Shown here: positions 1-8,409 of the stretch, piece after piece
Layout: each line of letters starts with the position of its first letter
Numbering within the stretch: position 1 is the first letter of the stretch
Assembly: GCA_027485005.1 (NCBI GenBank)
Contig: JAIXRX010000097.1
Span: forward strand, 1-29,034
Length of the DNA stretch: 29,034 bases
DNA from: Alphaproteobacteria bacterium
GTDB lineage: Bacteria > Pseudomonadota > Alphaproteobacteria > Rickettsiales > JAIXRX01
Direction of reading: 5' to 3'
Position numbers and translations under genes: made by a program
The notes under the pieces: generated by a model
Databases searched by the model: none
Told to the model about the DNA's origin: nothing
Seen by the model: the letters and a program-made list of their open reading frames with translations, nothing else

Positions 1-101
1 CGGCGTGCGATAACCTGACGGCCACCAACAGTTGCCATGCGAGAGCGGAAGCCGTGACGGCGTTTGCGAACGATTTTGCTAGGCTGGTAAGTGCGTTTCA
101 T
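1..101 (-). CDS. rpmH: Ribosomal protein L34 (N-terminal part, cut by window edge)
   Basis: Reading the minus strand from the ATG at 101 gives MKRTYQPSKIVRKRRHGF and then a stretch ending in GGRQVIAR. This is the highly conserved start of bacterial L34, a very small basic protein of the large ribosomal subunit. Only about 33 of the usual 44 or so codons lie inside the window; the stop is beyond position 1. The gene is divergent from the histidine kinase at 309. A good sigma-70 type promoter lies upstream at 144-172. In most bacteria rnpA follows rpmH, which would put it to the left of this window (inference). No sign of damage in the visible part. Confidence 0.97.
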   Translation of the reverse strand, partial: MKRTYQPSKIVRKRRHGFRSRMATVGGRQVIAR

Positions 102-143
102 GATGACGACTCGTTTTCAAATTTTTTCATTAAAGAGGTGGCG

Positions 144-172
144 TGTTTAACGCTGCATCAGGAGTTTGTCAA
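144..172 (-). promoter_or_regulatory. Predicted promoter of rpmH
   Basis: On the minus strand a perfect -35 box TTGACA (167-172) is followed after 17 bp by TAAACA (144-149), a weaker -10. Transcription would start near 137, leaving a leader of about 35 nt before the rpmH ATG at 101. The strong -35 with consensus spacing fits a highly expressed ribosomal protein gene. Confidence 0.6.
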
Positions 173-308
173 GCGCGAGGGTGAGTAAAATAGACAAAAC
201 ACTATAAAAATCCGCATAAAATAAGGAAAAAGGCGTCTGCCACCCCTTGCCAACCTGCCTTTCGCGTGACAATATCCTGATTATTATTCACATTTTACTA
301 GCCAGCCA

Positions 309-1898
309 ATGTTTCACTACATCCGACTCTTTTCTTACATTGCCTGTGCGCTGGTTATCGCCGGGGCTGTGGTGTTGGGCGGCTATTTTAAACATCAAGG
401 GGCTGAAAACCTCCGCACATTGGTGCAAAGCTCCAATGAGAGCATGGCCAACTCCTTTGTTTATACCGTTTGGGAGCCCAAGCGTATGTCCGAGGTGCTC
501 AAGCAATTTGAGACCTACAAAATACCTCCTAGCCAATGGGCACAATACAAACCTTATTATGAGTTTCAGCAAGCCGCAAACCAGTTTCTAGGTCGCGCTA
601 TCATGGTGCAGGCTAATCTTTACACCAAGCAAAGCGCAAAACTATTGTCAGTGACTCCAGGGGCAATGCCTTCCGCCACTGGCTTGCCGCCAGATGTGCA
701 AATGAATGAGGCTGCTACTCAAGAGCGCCGCGCACGCCTGCAAAAAGCTCTGCTAGGGCAAAAAACCAGTGTGGTTGCTGAAGACAGCCGTTTCCCCAAT
801 CTTTCGGGTGGCCAAAGTGAAGGTACGTTAGTGCATAGTTTTGTGCCGATTTTCTCGCGCAATTACGTGCCGCAGGTCTTTGCGATTGATGATGCACAAA
901 AATATGTGCAAGGCGTGATGGAAGTCTATGTGGATGTAACGCCGCAGTGGCAACGTCTGAGTATGTTTGCCTATGTAGGCATGGGAAGTGTGGCGGCATT
1001 ATTCATGTTAATTTTAGGGTTGCTGTGGATATTTACTAATAAAGCAGAGGGCATTATTGCCAAGCAATATGAATCTAACGTAGAATTGGCTTCGCAAGCG
1101 TCTGCGGCAGAGGCAGAAAGCCGCAATAAATCACTGTTCCTCGCCAACGTCTCGCACGAGCTGCGCACGCCTTTAAATGCGATTATCGGATTTTCTGAAA
1201 TTATGATGAATGAGCTGATGGGCCAGTTTGAAAATGCCCAGTATCTTGATTATGTGAAGGATATTCACGGCTCAGGTAAACATTTGCTGAGCTTAATTAA
1301 CGATATTCTGGATTTCTCCAAAGCAGAAGCGGGCAAGCTGGATTTGCAGGTAGAAGAGGTGGACATTACCAAAGTGGTGCGCAACTCCATTCGTTTGGTG
1401 CAGCCGCGTGCAGAATCAGCCAATGTACAGCTCTTGGAAGATATTCCCCGTGAGCATTTTATTTTGAGTACGGACGCCAAAAAAGTTAAACAAGTGATGT
1501 TGAACTTGTTGTCCAACGCGGTGAAATTCACTAATGCGGGCGGCAGCGTGAAAACCACTATTTGGCGCCAGATTAGCGACGAAGCGGTGATGATTGAAAT
1601 TAAAGACACAGGCATTGGGATTGCCGCCAAAGACATTGCCCGCGCTATGTCGCCGTTTGGTCAGGTGGACAACGCGCTGAGCCGCAAATATGAAGGCACA
1701 GGCTTGGGCTTGCCTCTGACTAAGAAATTTGTGGAATTGATTGGCGGGAAATTTGATATTAAAAGTGAAGAGGGTGTGGGCACCACGATCACTTTTAGCA
1801 TTCCTAAAAATTCACCGAGCCTGAAAGATCCGCGCGCGGAGAAAGACGCACAAGCGATGGCATCTGCTGCCCCCACACCATCCACAGAAGGAGTTTAA
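309..1898 (+). CDS. Membrane sensor histidine kinase, PleC/DivJ-like core
   Basis: The 529-residue protein has a first membrane helix at about residues 8-26, a roughly 190-residue presumably periplasmic sensor region without a domain I recognise, and a second helix at about 220-242. The cytoplasmic part has a short coiled coil, then HisKA with the phospho-acceptor H283 in SHELRTPLNAIIGFSEIM. The ATPase domain follows: N box around N403, G1 DTGIGI at 433-438 and G2 GTGLGL at 463-468. The segment after the H box (DIHGSGKHLLSLINDILDFS) is typical of alphaproteobacterial PleC/DivJ-type kinases. No receiver domain and no partner regulator are adjacent. The ATG at 309 puts a membrane helix right at the N terminus but has no clear ribosome binding site. 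A weak promoter candidate lies at 247-275 (TTGCCA, 17 bp, CAATAT). Its cognate response regulator is unknown. Confidence 0.9.
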   Translation: MFHYIRLFSYIACALVIAGAVVLGGYFKHQGAENLRTLVQSSNESMANSFVYTVWEPKRMSEVLKQFETYKIPPSQWAQYKPYYEFQQAANQFLGRAIMVQANLYTKQSAKLLSVTPGAMPSATGLPPDVQMNEAATQERRARLQKALLGQKTSVVAEDSRFPNLSGGQSEGTLVHSFVPIFSRNYVPQVFAIDDAQKYVQGVMEVYVDVTPQWQRLSMFAYVGMGSVAALFMLILGLLWIFTNKAEGIIAKQYESNVELASQASAAEAESRNKSLFLANVSHELRTPLNAIIGFSEIMMNELMGQFENAQYLDYVKDIHGSGKHLLSLINDILDFSKAEAGKLDLQVEEVDITKVVRNSIRLVQPRAESANVQLLEDIPREHFILSTDAKKVKQVMLNLLSNAVKFTNAGGSVKTTIWRQISDEAVMIEIKDTGIGIAAKDIARAMSPFGQVDNALSRKYEGTGLGLPLTKKFVELIGGKFDIKSEEGVGTTITFSIPKNSPSLKDPRAEKDAQAMASAAPTPSTEGV

Positions 1899-1901
1899 CG
1901 C

Positions 1902-2747
1902 ATGTCTGCTAACCCTCCCACCCCATCTATTCAGCCACAAAGAAATGTTCCTGCCTTGCGTGCTCGCAAAGGGTCTGGCCATCCGTTGGTTATCCTCACG
2001 GCTTATACCACACCACAAGCCAGCATGTTGGACGAATATGTAGATATTTTGCTGGTGGGAGATTCGCTCGGCATGGTCATGTACGGCGAGCCCAATACGC
2101 TGAATGTGCCGCTGGAATGGATGTGTGCGCATGGTAAAGCCGTCGTGCGCGGCGCGCAGCAGGCGTGCGTCATTGTGGATATGCCGTTTGGCACGGTACA
2201 AAGCTCACCTTACACGGCAATGGATAATTGCGCGCGGGTGATGCGTGAAACGGGTTGCACCGGCGTGAAAATTGAGGGTGGCGTGGAGATGGCCGAAACT
2301 ATTGGGTGGCTGACCTCACGCGGGGTGCCGGTGATGGGGCATGTGGGTCTGATGCCGCAGCATGTGAAATCTTTGGGCGGTTTCAAAAAGCAAGGTAAGG
2401 ATCAAGCATCGCTCGATAAAATTGTGGCAGATGCTAAAGCCGTAGAGCAAGCAGGGGCGTTTTGTGTGGTGCTGGAAGCGGTGATGCCAGAGGTGGCGGA
2501 AGCGGTGACAACGGCAGTCAGCATCCCCGTGATTGGGATTGGCGCTGGCCACCCATGTGATGGGCAGGTGCTGGTGATTGATGATATTCTGGGCCTCACC
2601 GAACGCGCGCCGACCTTCTCGAAGCAATATGTGAATTTGAATGGGCTGATTCGCCAAGCTGCCAAAGAATTTGCAGATGAAGTGCGCTCAGGTGCTTTCC
2701 CAGGTGAAGCACAAGGGGCAAAACAGGAATTTAAATTAAAGAAATAA
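1902..2747 (+). CDS. panB: 3-methyl-2-oxobutanoate hydroxymethyltransferase
   Basis: PanB transfers a hydroxymethyl group from methylene-tetrahydrofolate to alpha-ketoisovalerate, giving ketopantoate, the first committed step of pantothenate and CoA synthesis in the cytoplasm. The 281-residue length is normal for the family. Recognisable family motifs in order are VGDSLGMVMYG (metal-binding Asp), VDMPFG, GVKIEGG (Lys and Glu of the active site), GHVGLMPQ and VVLEAVMP (catalytic Glu region), then GIGAG. The start has a clear AGGAG 9 nt upstream and lies only 3 nt after the histidine kinase stop, so the two are probably co-transcribed, although no functional link is obvious. panC is not next to it. 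The gene ends tail-to-tail with prfB, with a 10-bp gap. Confidence 0.97.
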   Translation: MSANPPTPSIQPQRNVPALRARKGSGHPLVILTAYTTPQASMLDEYVDILLVGDSLGMVMYGEPNTLNVPLEWMCAHGKAVVRGAQQACVIVDMPFGTVQSSPYTAMDNCARVMRETGCTGVKIEGGVEMAETIGWLTSRGVPVMGHVGLMPQHVKSLGGFKKQGKDQASLDKIVADAKAVEQAGAFCVVLEAVMPEVAEAVTTAVSIPVIGIGAGHPCDGQVLVIDDILGLTERAPTFSKQYVNLNGLIRQAAKEFADEVRSGAFPGEAQGAKQEFKLKK

Positions 2748-2757
2748 AAGTATAAAA

Positions 2758-3868
2758 TTATTCCTCTTTTTTACCCACGCGGTCGGCCAGTGCCGCGGCC
2801 ATGAAGGCGTCTAAATCCCCGTCCAGCACGCCTGCGGTATTGCTGGTTTCGATGTTGGTGCGCAGGTCTTTGACTAATTGGTAGGGGTGCAACACATAGG
2901 AACGAATCTGGTGCCCCCATGCATTGTCGGTTTTACTGGCGGCTGCGGCGGAGGCGGCGGCCTCACGCTTTTGCAGCTCTTGCTCATACATGCGCGAGCG
3001 CAACATGCGGAAGGCTTCCGCTTTGTTTTTGTGCTGGGAGCGCGAGCTTTGGCACTGCACCACAATGTTGGTGGGGATGTGGGTGATGCGCACCGCGCTG
3101 TCGGTTTTATTGATATGCTGGCCGCCTGCGCCAGATGCGCGGTAGGTGTCGATGCGGAGATCCTTATCAAGGATTTCGATTTCAATGCGGTCGTCAATAT
3201 CCGGATAGACCCACACGCTGGCAAAGCTGGTGTGGCGGCGGGCGTTGCTGTCAAACGGCGAGATACGCACAAGGCGGTGTACGCCGCTTTCGGTTTTTGC
3301 CCAGCCATAGGCATTATGGCCCATGAGCTTGATGGTGGCGGATTTAATACCCGCTTCGTCGCCTGCCATTTCGTCCACGAGTTCGACTTTATAATTTTTC
3401 TGCTCGCCCCAGCGCATATACATGCGCAGGAGCATGGCCGCCCAATCTTGGCTTTCGGTGCCGCCAGCACCTGGGTGAATTTCAATGAAGCAATCATTGG
3501 CGTCCGCCTCGCCGGAGAGCATGGCTTCGAGCTCGATTTTCGCCAAGGTGTGGACGAGCGTACCTAGCTCATTTTCTGCCGCTTCCACCACTGTCTCGTC
3601 GCCTTCTTCTTCACCCAGTTCAATCAGGGTAATGGTGTCATTTAGTTCGGCGTCTAAACGCTCATATTGGCTCAGCACGTTATCCAGGTAGCTGCGTTCA
3701 CGCAGGATTTTTTGCGCATTGGCGGCGTCGCTCCACAAATTTGGGTTTTCAACCTGTGCGTTTAATTCTGCTTGTCGGATTTTGGCGCTGTCATAGTCAA
3801 AGAAACCTCCGCAACATGGATTGCGATTGGCGGATTTTCTCGATTTGCGCAAGGGTCTCGGTTTTCAT
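2758..3868 (-). CDS. prfB: Peptide chain release factor 2, with programmed +1 frameshift
   Basis: RF2 recognises UGA and UAA stop codons in the ribosomal A site and triggers peptide release. The protein has the SPF stop-codon-recognition tripeptide (about residues 203-205) and the catalytic GGQ loop (about 248-250). The true start is the ATG at 3868, directly after the mrcA stop. The first frame encodes MKTETLAQIEKIRQSQSMLRRFL (23 codons) and then hits an in-frame TGA at 3797-3799. A +1 slip on CTT places the ribosome on GAC, giving L-D-Y-D-S-A-K and about 369 residues in all. The signals are complete: GGAGG (3806-3810) acts as an internal Shine-Dalgarno, 3 nt separate it from CTT, and TGA is followed by C. 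A naive reading starts at 3852 in the wrong N-terminal frame. This is the known RF2 autoregulation device, in which low RF2 lets the frameshift happen. Confidence 0.97.
3797..3810 (-). promoter_or_regulatory. RF2 recoding site (Shine-Dalgarno-like GGAGG plus CTT TGA C)
   Basis: Minus strand reads GGAGGTTTCTTTGAC, extending one base past the site at 3796. The GGAGG is spaced 3 nt from the slippery CTT codon, as in the well-studied E. coli prfB site, and the poor-context stop TGA-C follows. Codon 24 in this gene is the stop; reading resumes at GAC in the +1 frame. Confidence 0.96.
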
Positions 3869-6559
3869 TTATTCATCATTTCCTGATTGCGGTGCAGCAG
3901 GTGGTGGCGCAAATTCAAGCGGTGCGGGTGCTGCATTTTTCGGTGAATAGGCTGCAGGTGGCGAGGTGGCACCTGTCCGTGGCGTTACAAACTCTGATGG
4001 ATTGACTTCGTCTTGTGTTAATGGGCGAGACGGTGATCCAAAGGGGATGCGGCTTGGGCGCGCCGAAGGATAATCATTACTCAGGGGCGCGGCTTGCTCT
4101 TTTTCTTCGCGCAACCAAGGCAAGGTATTGTCTTGTATGATTTCTTCGCTTGGTGGCTGTTTATTTTCAATCACCTTAAAGGCTTCCATAATCACTGCAT
4201 TACCATCCACCTGATACGCGTCAGCTGGCAGCACTTGGCCAGACACGCGGGCAATTGGGCGCATGACAATCCCCTCGGGCACCACAAAATCTTTAGCGGG
4301 CACGTCTTTTTGCGCGGTTTCAAAAAATTCGATGAAGGCAGGAAGCGCAACCGCACCGCCTGTTTCTTTTTTGCCTAAAGAGCGTGGTTTGTCATAGCCT
4401 ACAAAGACACCTACGGTAATGTCAGGGGAGAAGCCGATAAACCATGTGTCGCGGCTGTCATTGGTGGTGCCGGTTTTGCCGCCCAACGGCTTACCCAGCT
4501 TGCTGGCACGCTTGGCAGTACCGCGTTGCACCACGCCTTCAAGCATATGCACCAACTGGTAGCTGGAGGTTGCCTCGGAAAGAATTGGACGAACATCTTC
4601 TAACTCAGGCGGCTGGATTTTATCAATCGATACCCCTTCCGCGACTTGGCAATCTTTACATTCACGCTCGTCATGGCGCAAAACAGTTTTGCCATGGCGA
4701 TCGTCAATCCGCTCGATCAGCGAAGGTACTATTTTCTTGCCACCATTGGCTAGCATGGCATAGGCCGAGGTGAGTTTGAGCAGGGTGGTTTCTTGCGCGC
4801 CCAGCACAGTCGAAAACATGCGCTGAGGTTTGTCATAGATACCAAAACGCTGCATAATTTCGGTAGCGTTATCAATACCAATAGATGTTCCAAGCCGAAC
4901 GGTCATGGCATTGCGGGATTGCTCTAACCCTGTACGCATGGTGGAAGCACCCAAGAAATCGTCCGTATAGTTTTGGGGGCGCCACATACCAAGGCCTGCT
5001 CCTTGCGAAAGCTCAATGGGGGAATCCATGATGATGGAGTTAGGGCGGAAACCATTCTCCAGTGCGGCCAAATAGACAAACGGTTTAATCGCCGAACCGG
5101 GTTGACGTAGCGCTTGAGTGGCGCGGTTAAATTCGGTGTCGCCATAAATATAGCCGCCGCTGAGGGCACGCACCCGGCCGGTGGCATTTTCAATGACCAC
5201 CATCGCACCATTGACTGCCGGTTGTTGCACCAGCTTATAGCGGTCTTTCATCGGATCTTTGGTGGGTTTTTTATTGTCATCCGCGGTCGAATGTGCGCCA
5301 ATTTTTTCGACTAAAATCACATCTCCCACACTCACGGCTTTGGCCAGTGGTTTGCCTGTCCATTTGACCTCATCGGCGGGCAGCGTAGCGGCAGAACCGT
5401 CTGTAAAGCCTATGTTGGCACTGGTTTTTTCTATGCTCAGCACCATGGCTAATTGATGTTCTGGCAAGCGCGCATATTTTTGTTGCGGCAAATTGGTGAG
5501 CACCGTTTTCCAGTCTTTGGTGTCATTTAAATGCGCCACAGGGCCGCGATAGCCGTGGCGGCGGTCATAGGCTTCCAGCGCATGGCGCAGCGAATTATCT
5601 GCGGCTTCTTGCATAGCGCTGTTAAGGGTGGTTTGCACAAATAGCCCACCCTCATATAATGTGTCGGACCCAAAGCGTTGCGCAAGCTCGCGGCGCACTT
5701 CTTCGGCAAAGAAATCGGCTTGAATTAATTCATCTCGCTGGCGGCGTTGCAGTGAAATCGGCTTGGCTTGCGCGATCATGGCTTCATTAGGGCTCACATA
5801 GCCGTCTGATTCCATGCGGCTAATGACCCAATCGCGGCGACCTTTAGCGCGCTCATAAAATTGGCGCGGATTATAAGCCGAAGGCGCTTTAGGCAAAGCG
5901 GCTAGAAACGCGGCTTCTTCCAGCGTCAAATCATCAATCGATTTATTGAAATAATTGAGCGCCGCTGCTGCCACGCCATAAGAACCAGAACCAAGATAAA
6001 TTTGGTTGAGATAGAGCTCGAGGATTTTGTCTTTGGACAAAGTTTTGCTGACGCGAAATGACAAAATCGCTTCTTTGATTTTACGCTCAAAAGTTTTTTC
6101 GTTGGTGAGCAAGAAATTCTTGATAACCTGTTGTGTGATGGTTGAACCGCCTACAGGTGAATGGCCGCCGCCATAGTTACTAAGGTTGGTAAAGATCGCA
6201 CGTCCTAAACCCATAAAATCAATGCCGCCATGCGAATAGAAGTTTTTATCCTCGGCTGACAGAAAGGCGTGGATGAGCGGCTTAGGAATGGATGAAAGTG
6301 GTACGAACACGCGTTTTTCCACCGCATATTCAGCAAGCAACCGGCCATCATCCGCATAAAGGCGAGTCACGGTGGCAGGTTGATAATTTACCAGCTTTTC
6401 AAAACCCGGCAGGTCTTTGCTGTAGTAAGAGAAAACCGCCCATACGACCAGCAAGCTAAGAATCAACCCCATAAAGCACAAAGAAACTGCACCCAAAACC
6501 CATGCGCGCCAGCCATGTCGCCACTGTTTAAGCGATTCAGAGTTTAACAAATCAGGCAT
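3869..6559 (-). CDS. mrcA: Bifunctional penicillin-binding protein 1A (class A PBP)
   Basis: This 896-residue inner-membrane enzyme polymerises lipid II into glycan strands and cross-links the peptides. An N-terminal membrane helix lies at about 20-45. The glycosyltransferase domain has the catalytic Glu E103 in SAEDKNFYSHGGID, then GGSTITQQ (138-145) and the LYLNQIYLG motif (182-190). The transpeptidase domain has S489 and K492 in SAIK, SRN at 548-550 and KTG at 695-697. The middle (about 330-445) fits the OB-like insert typical of PBP1A. A proline-rich tail of about 60 residues ends the protein. It lies 29 nt after the amidase stop and its stop codon abuts the prfB ATG, so the three genes look like one operon. 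The name ponA is also used for this family. Confidence 0.96.
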   Translation of the reverse strand: MPDLLNSESLKQWRHGWRAWVLGAVSLCFMGLILSLLVVWAVFSYYSKDLPGFEKLVNYQPATVTRLYADDGRLLAEYAVEKRVFVPLSSIPKPLIHAFLSAEDKNFYSHGGIDFMGLGRAIFTNLSNYGGGHSPVGGSTITQQVIKNFLLTNEKTFERKIKEAILSFRVSKTLSKDKILELYLNQIYLGSGSYGVAAAALNYFNKSIDDLTLEEAAFLAALPKAPSAYNPRQFYERAKGRRDWVISRMESDGYVSPNEAMIAQAKPISLQRRQRDELIQADFFAEEVRRELAQRFGSDTLYEGGLFVQTTLNSAMQEAADNSLRHALEAYDRRHGYRGPVAHLNDTKDWKTVLTNLPQQKYARLPEHQLAMVLSIEKTSANIGFTDGSAATLPADEVKWTGKPLAKAVSVGDVILVEKIGAHSTADDNKKPTKDPMKDRYKLVQQPAVNGAMVVIENATGRVRALSGGYIYGDTEFNRATQALRQPGSAIKPFVYLAALENGFRPNSIIMDSPIELSQGAGLGMWRPQNYTDDFLGASTMRTGLEQSRNAMTVRLGTSIGIDNATEIMQRFGIYDKPQRMFSTVLGAQETTLLKLTSAYAMLANGGKKIVPSLIERIDDRHGKTVLRHDERECKDCQVAEGVSIDKIQPPELEDVRPILSEATSSYQLVHMLEGVVQRGTAKRASKLGKPLGGKTGTTNDSRDTWFIGFSPDITVGVFVGYDKPRSLGKKETGGAVALPAFIEFFETAQKDVPAKDFVVPEGIVMRPIARVSGQVLPADAYQVDGNAVIMEAFKVIENKQPPSEEIIQDNTLPWLREEKEQAAPLSNDYPSARPSRIPFGSPSRPLTQDEVNPSEFVTPRTGATSPPAAYSPKNAAPAPLEFAPPPAAPQSGNDE

Positions 6560-6588
6560 ACGGGCTTTCTTTTGAAAAAGGTTAGGCT

Positions 6589-7920
6589 CTATTTAGCCTT
6601 CGTAGCGAAGCTGTCAATGCCGCGCACTAATGCCCGAATAATCTTTTCCTGATGAGCGGATGTTTTCAGCAGTCGCTCCTCTTCGGGATGTGACAGGAAG
6701 CCCAGCTCTACAAGTACTGAAGGGATGTCGGCAATTTTAAGCACCGCAAACCCCGCTTCACGCTGAGGGTTTGTCAAAAGAGGGACGCCTTCTTTTTTTG
6801 CCCCCTCAATCATTGCTTTGCCAAGCTTTTTAGATTTACTCATCGAATCATGAAGGGCCATATCAATGAGAATATCGGCCACGTCCGCAGAAGCGCCCGA
6901 CAAATCAACCCCATCTATAATATCTGCTTTATTTTCGCGTGCGGCCAGTGCATCGGCTTCTTTGTCGCCGCCACTCAAAGACAAGCTATAGAGCGAAAGC
7001 CCGCGCGCATCTGCCCCAAGTGCTGTGTCGGCATGCAGCGAAATAAAAATATCGGCCTTAACTTTGCGTGCGATTTTGGTCCGACCGCGCAGTGGAATAA
7101 AACTGTCGGTGTCGCGTGTCAGGTTCGCACGGAAACGTCCTGTTTCTTCTAATGCACGCTTGAGTGCTTTAGCGTAGGCAAAGGTAATCTCTTTTTCGTG
7201 CGTACCACTCTCACCAATACAACCAGGGTCTTTGCCGCCATGGCCAGCATCAATCATGACCAATAGTTTCTTGCCAGAATGTTGGGGTTTTGGCGGCTCA
7301 AGCGTGGTCGTGCTTTCATCTTTATCGTCAAGCATTGGCTCAGCAAGAGTGGCAGAAGGTTTATTGGGTTTGAATTGTGGCGCTGGTGGCCATGGGCGAG
7401 GTGTGGCGCTAATAACATCCGCATATTTGGGTGGAAGGATCTGGCGGGTATTTAGGGTTGAAGATTCCTCTTCTGTCTCACTATCGATATATAACTGAAT
7501 CTCAACGACGCTATTATCCTCTTGAGAAGAAAGATTAAATCGACTCAATGGTTGTTGAAGATCGAGGACAATGCGTGAAGTGTCTTCATTAAAGCGGGCA
7601 TAGCGCAAATGTTTAATGGTACGACTCTCACTCGCGCCTGCAAGCGTGGCCTTCCAGCGGAAAGTGGGGAGGTCGATGACAAGTCGCGCAGGATTTTCAA
7701 GCGCAAACACTTTAGCTGTTGCCGGCTCGCTCAGTTGTAAAACAAGGGTTTCTTGACTGGGTGATGAAGAGGTAATGCTCAGGCGATTGATAGTGAGCGT
7801 GTTGTCTGCGCGGGCAACGCTGCTAATGGCGCACAGCGCGACAGCTAGCCAGATGAGTGGTTGAATCATCAAAGCAAGCCACTGAAAAGATTGTGGGTTT
7901 CTAATATTCTGTGCCCTCAT
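6589..7920 (-). CDS. amiC: N-acetylmuramoyl-L-alanine amidase, periplasmic, AMIN + Amidase_3
   Basis: The enzyme cleaves the amide bond between muramic acid and the stem peptide and helps separate daughter cells. I chose the ATG at 7920 because it starts a plausible signal peptide (hydrophobic core at about 18-33, cleavage after VARA at 38). An upstream in-frame ATG at 8079 would add 53 residues with no signal character. Residues 40-145 resemble an AMIN peptidoglycan-binding domain. A proline-rich linker (about 160-215) follows, then the zinc amidase domain with H227 in DAGHGGKDPG, E242 in THEKE, H296 in SLHAD and the catalytic Glu E405 in VLVELGFLS. The protein is 443 residues. It heads an apparent operon with mrcA and prfB, linking septal wall cleavage and synthesis. 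The gene symbol follows domain architecture (AMIN plus catalytic domain); amiA/B/C are not distinguishable here. Confidence 0.93.
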   Translation of the reverse strand: MRAQNIRNPQSFQWLALMIQPLIWLAVALCAISSVARADNTLTINRLSITSSSPSQETLVLQLSEPATAKVFALENPARLVIDLPTFRWKATLAGASESRTIKHLRYARFNEDTSRIVLDLQQPLSRFNLSSQEDNSVVEIQLYIDSETEEESSTLNTRQILPPKYADVISATPRPWPPAPQFKPNKPSATLAEPMLDDKDESTTTLEPPKPQHSGKKLLVMIDAGHGGKDPGCIGESGTHEKEITFAYAKALKRALEETGRFRANLTRDTDSFIPLRGRTKIARKVKADIFISLHADTALGADARGLSLYSLSLSGGDKEADALAARENKADIIDGVDLSGASADVADILIDMALHDSMSKSKKLGKAMIEGAKKEGVPLLTNPQREAGFAVLKIADIPSVLVELGFLSHPEEERLLKTSAHQEKIIRALVRGIDSFATKAK

Positions 7921-7949
7921 AAGCCCTTTTTGTTTTTTTATGTAAAGGG

Positions 7950-7977
7950 TTGTCTTTGTTTTATAAATGCGTATAGT
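7950..7977 (+). promoter_or_regulatory. Predicted promoter of rne
   Basis: A -35 TTGTCT (7950-7955), 16-bp spacer and -10 TATAGT (7972-7977) lie early in the divergent gap between amiC and rne. Transcription from about 7984 would give an rne leader of some 425 nt. Long leaders are known for RNase E genes in other bacteria, where they allow RNase E to cut its own mRNA. This is sequence inspection only. Confidence 0.5.
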
Positions 7978-7983
7978 AAACCA

Positions 7984-8409
7984 CTTAAGGTTGCAAGGCT
8001 CGCTCTGGTGGGTATCGCCACCTTTTTGAAAAGCTGAGGTAACTTTGCTACAAAGCCACCTCAGCCCTCCACGAACCATATACTTTCACGGCCGCCATGT
8101 CTTATGCCATTGATTCTTTGATGAATGACCCTGCGTTCGCCGCAGTGTGCGCCGTGACCGTCATAGTTTTTACCCAAATTCTAACCCAATTTCGTCGTGC
8201 TCCTTTGCCGACACAGGCCTCTCTGCGTAACCAAGATGGTTGGCGCGTAACAGGTTTCTTGCAGCTTTTCCCACGAGTTAACAGCACGCTTACAGCCGCC
8301 GGTGAATTGATGTCACCCGCCAAAGCGCTGCTTGATTTTCCTACGGTTTTGTCCTTGCAGGTCGATGTCGGAAAGGGAGGCGTGGCGCGTTAAAACGAAG
8401 GAGTTTAAC
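7984..8409 (+). promoter_or_regulatory. Long untranslated rne leader with stem-loops
   Basis: The 489-bp gap between amiC and rne has no convincing gene. It contains inverted repeats on the rne sense strand: GGTGG/CCACC (8007-8022) followed by TTTTT; GCTGAGGT/ACCTCAGC (8033-8065) with an inner CTTTG/CAAAG stem; CTGCG/CGCAG (8131-8145); and AACCA/TGGTT around a 3-nt loop (8229-8241). An open frame of 98 codons from 8097 has no ribosome binding site and no recognisable domain, so I treat it as leader. The structures fit a leader for RNase E self-control, by analogy to the enterobacterial rne 5' region; no sequence homology is claimed. Confidence 0.5.
8033..8065 (+). promoter_or_regulatory. Strong two-part stem-loop in rne leader
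   Basis: The outer stem is GCTGAGGT (8033-8040) with ACCTCAGC (8058-8065). A 2/2 internal loop follows, then an inner stem CTTTG (8043-8047) with CAAAG (8051-8055) closing a 3-nt CTA loop. Thirteen base pairs in 33 nt is unlikely by chance. It is not followed by a T run, so it is more likely an RNA regulatory or protective structure than a terminator. Confidence 0.6.

Noticed and set aside
2878..3567. A 229-codon open frame on the plus strand
   Set aside because: It is antisense to conserved prfB, is low in recognisable features and mirrors the codons of the real gene.
3797..3799. In-frame TGA in prfB as a sequencing error or pseudogene
   Set aside because: All parts of the RF2 recoding site are present with correct spacing, and the downstream protein is intact, so programmed frameshift explains it.
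8007..8027. GGTGG/CCACC hairpin plus TTTTT as an intrinsic terminator for an upstream gene
   Set aside because: No gene on the plus strand ends before it; amiC starts on the other strand. It could only act as an attenuator for rne, and the 5-bp stem is weak.
7921..8079. Longer amidase starting at 8079
   Set aside because: The extra 53 residues would place the signal peptide internally and read through the rne promoter and leader region.
8097..8393. A 98-codon open frame between amiC and rne
   Set aside because: No ribosome binding site, no recognisable domain, and it overlaps the stem-loop-rich rne leader. A small protein cannot be fully excluded, but I see no support.
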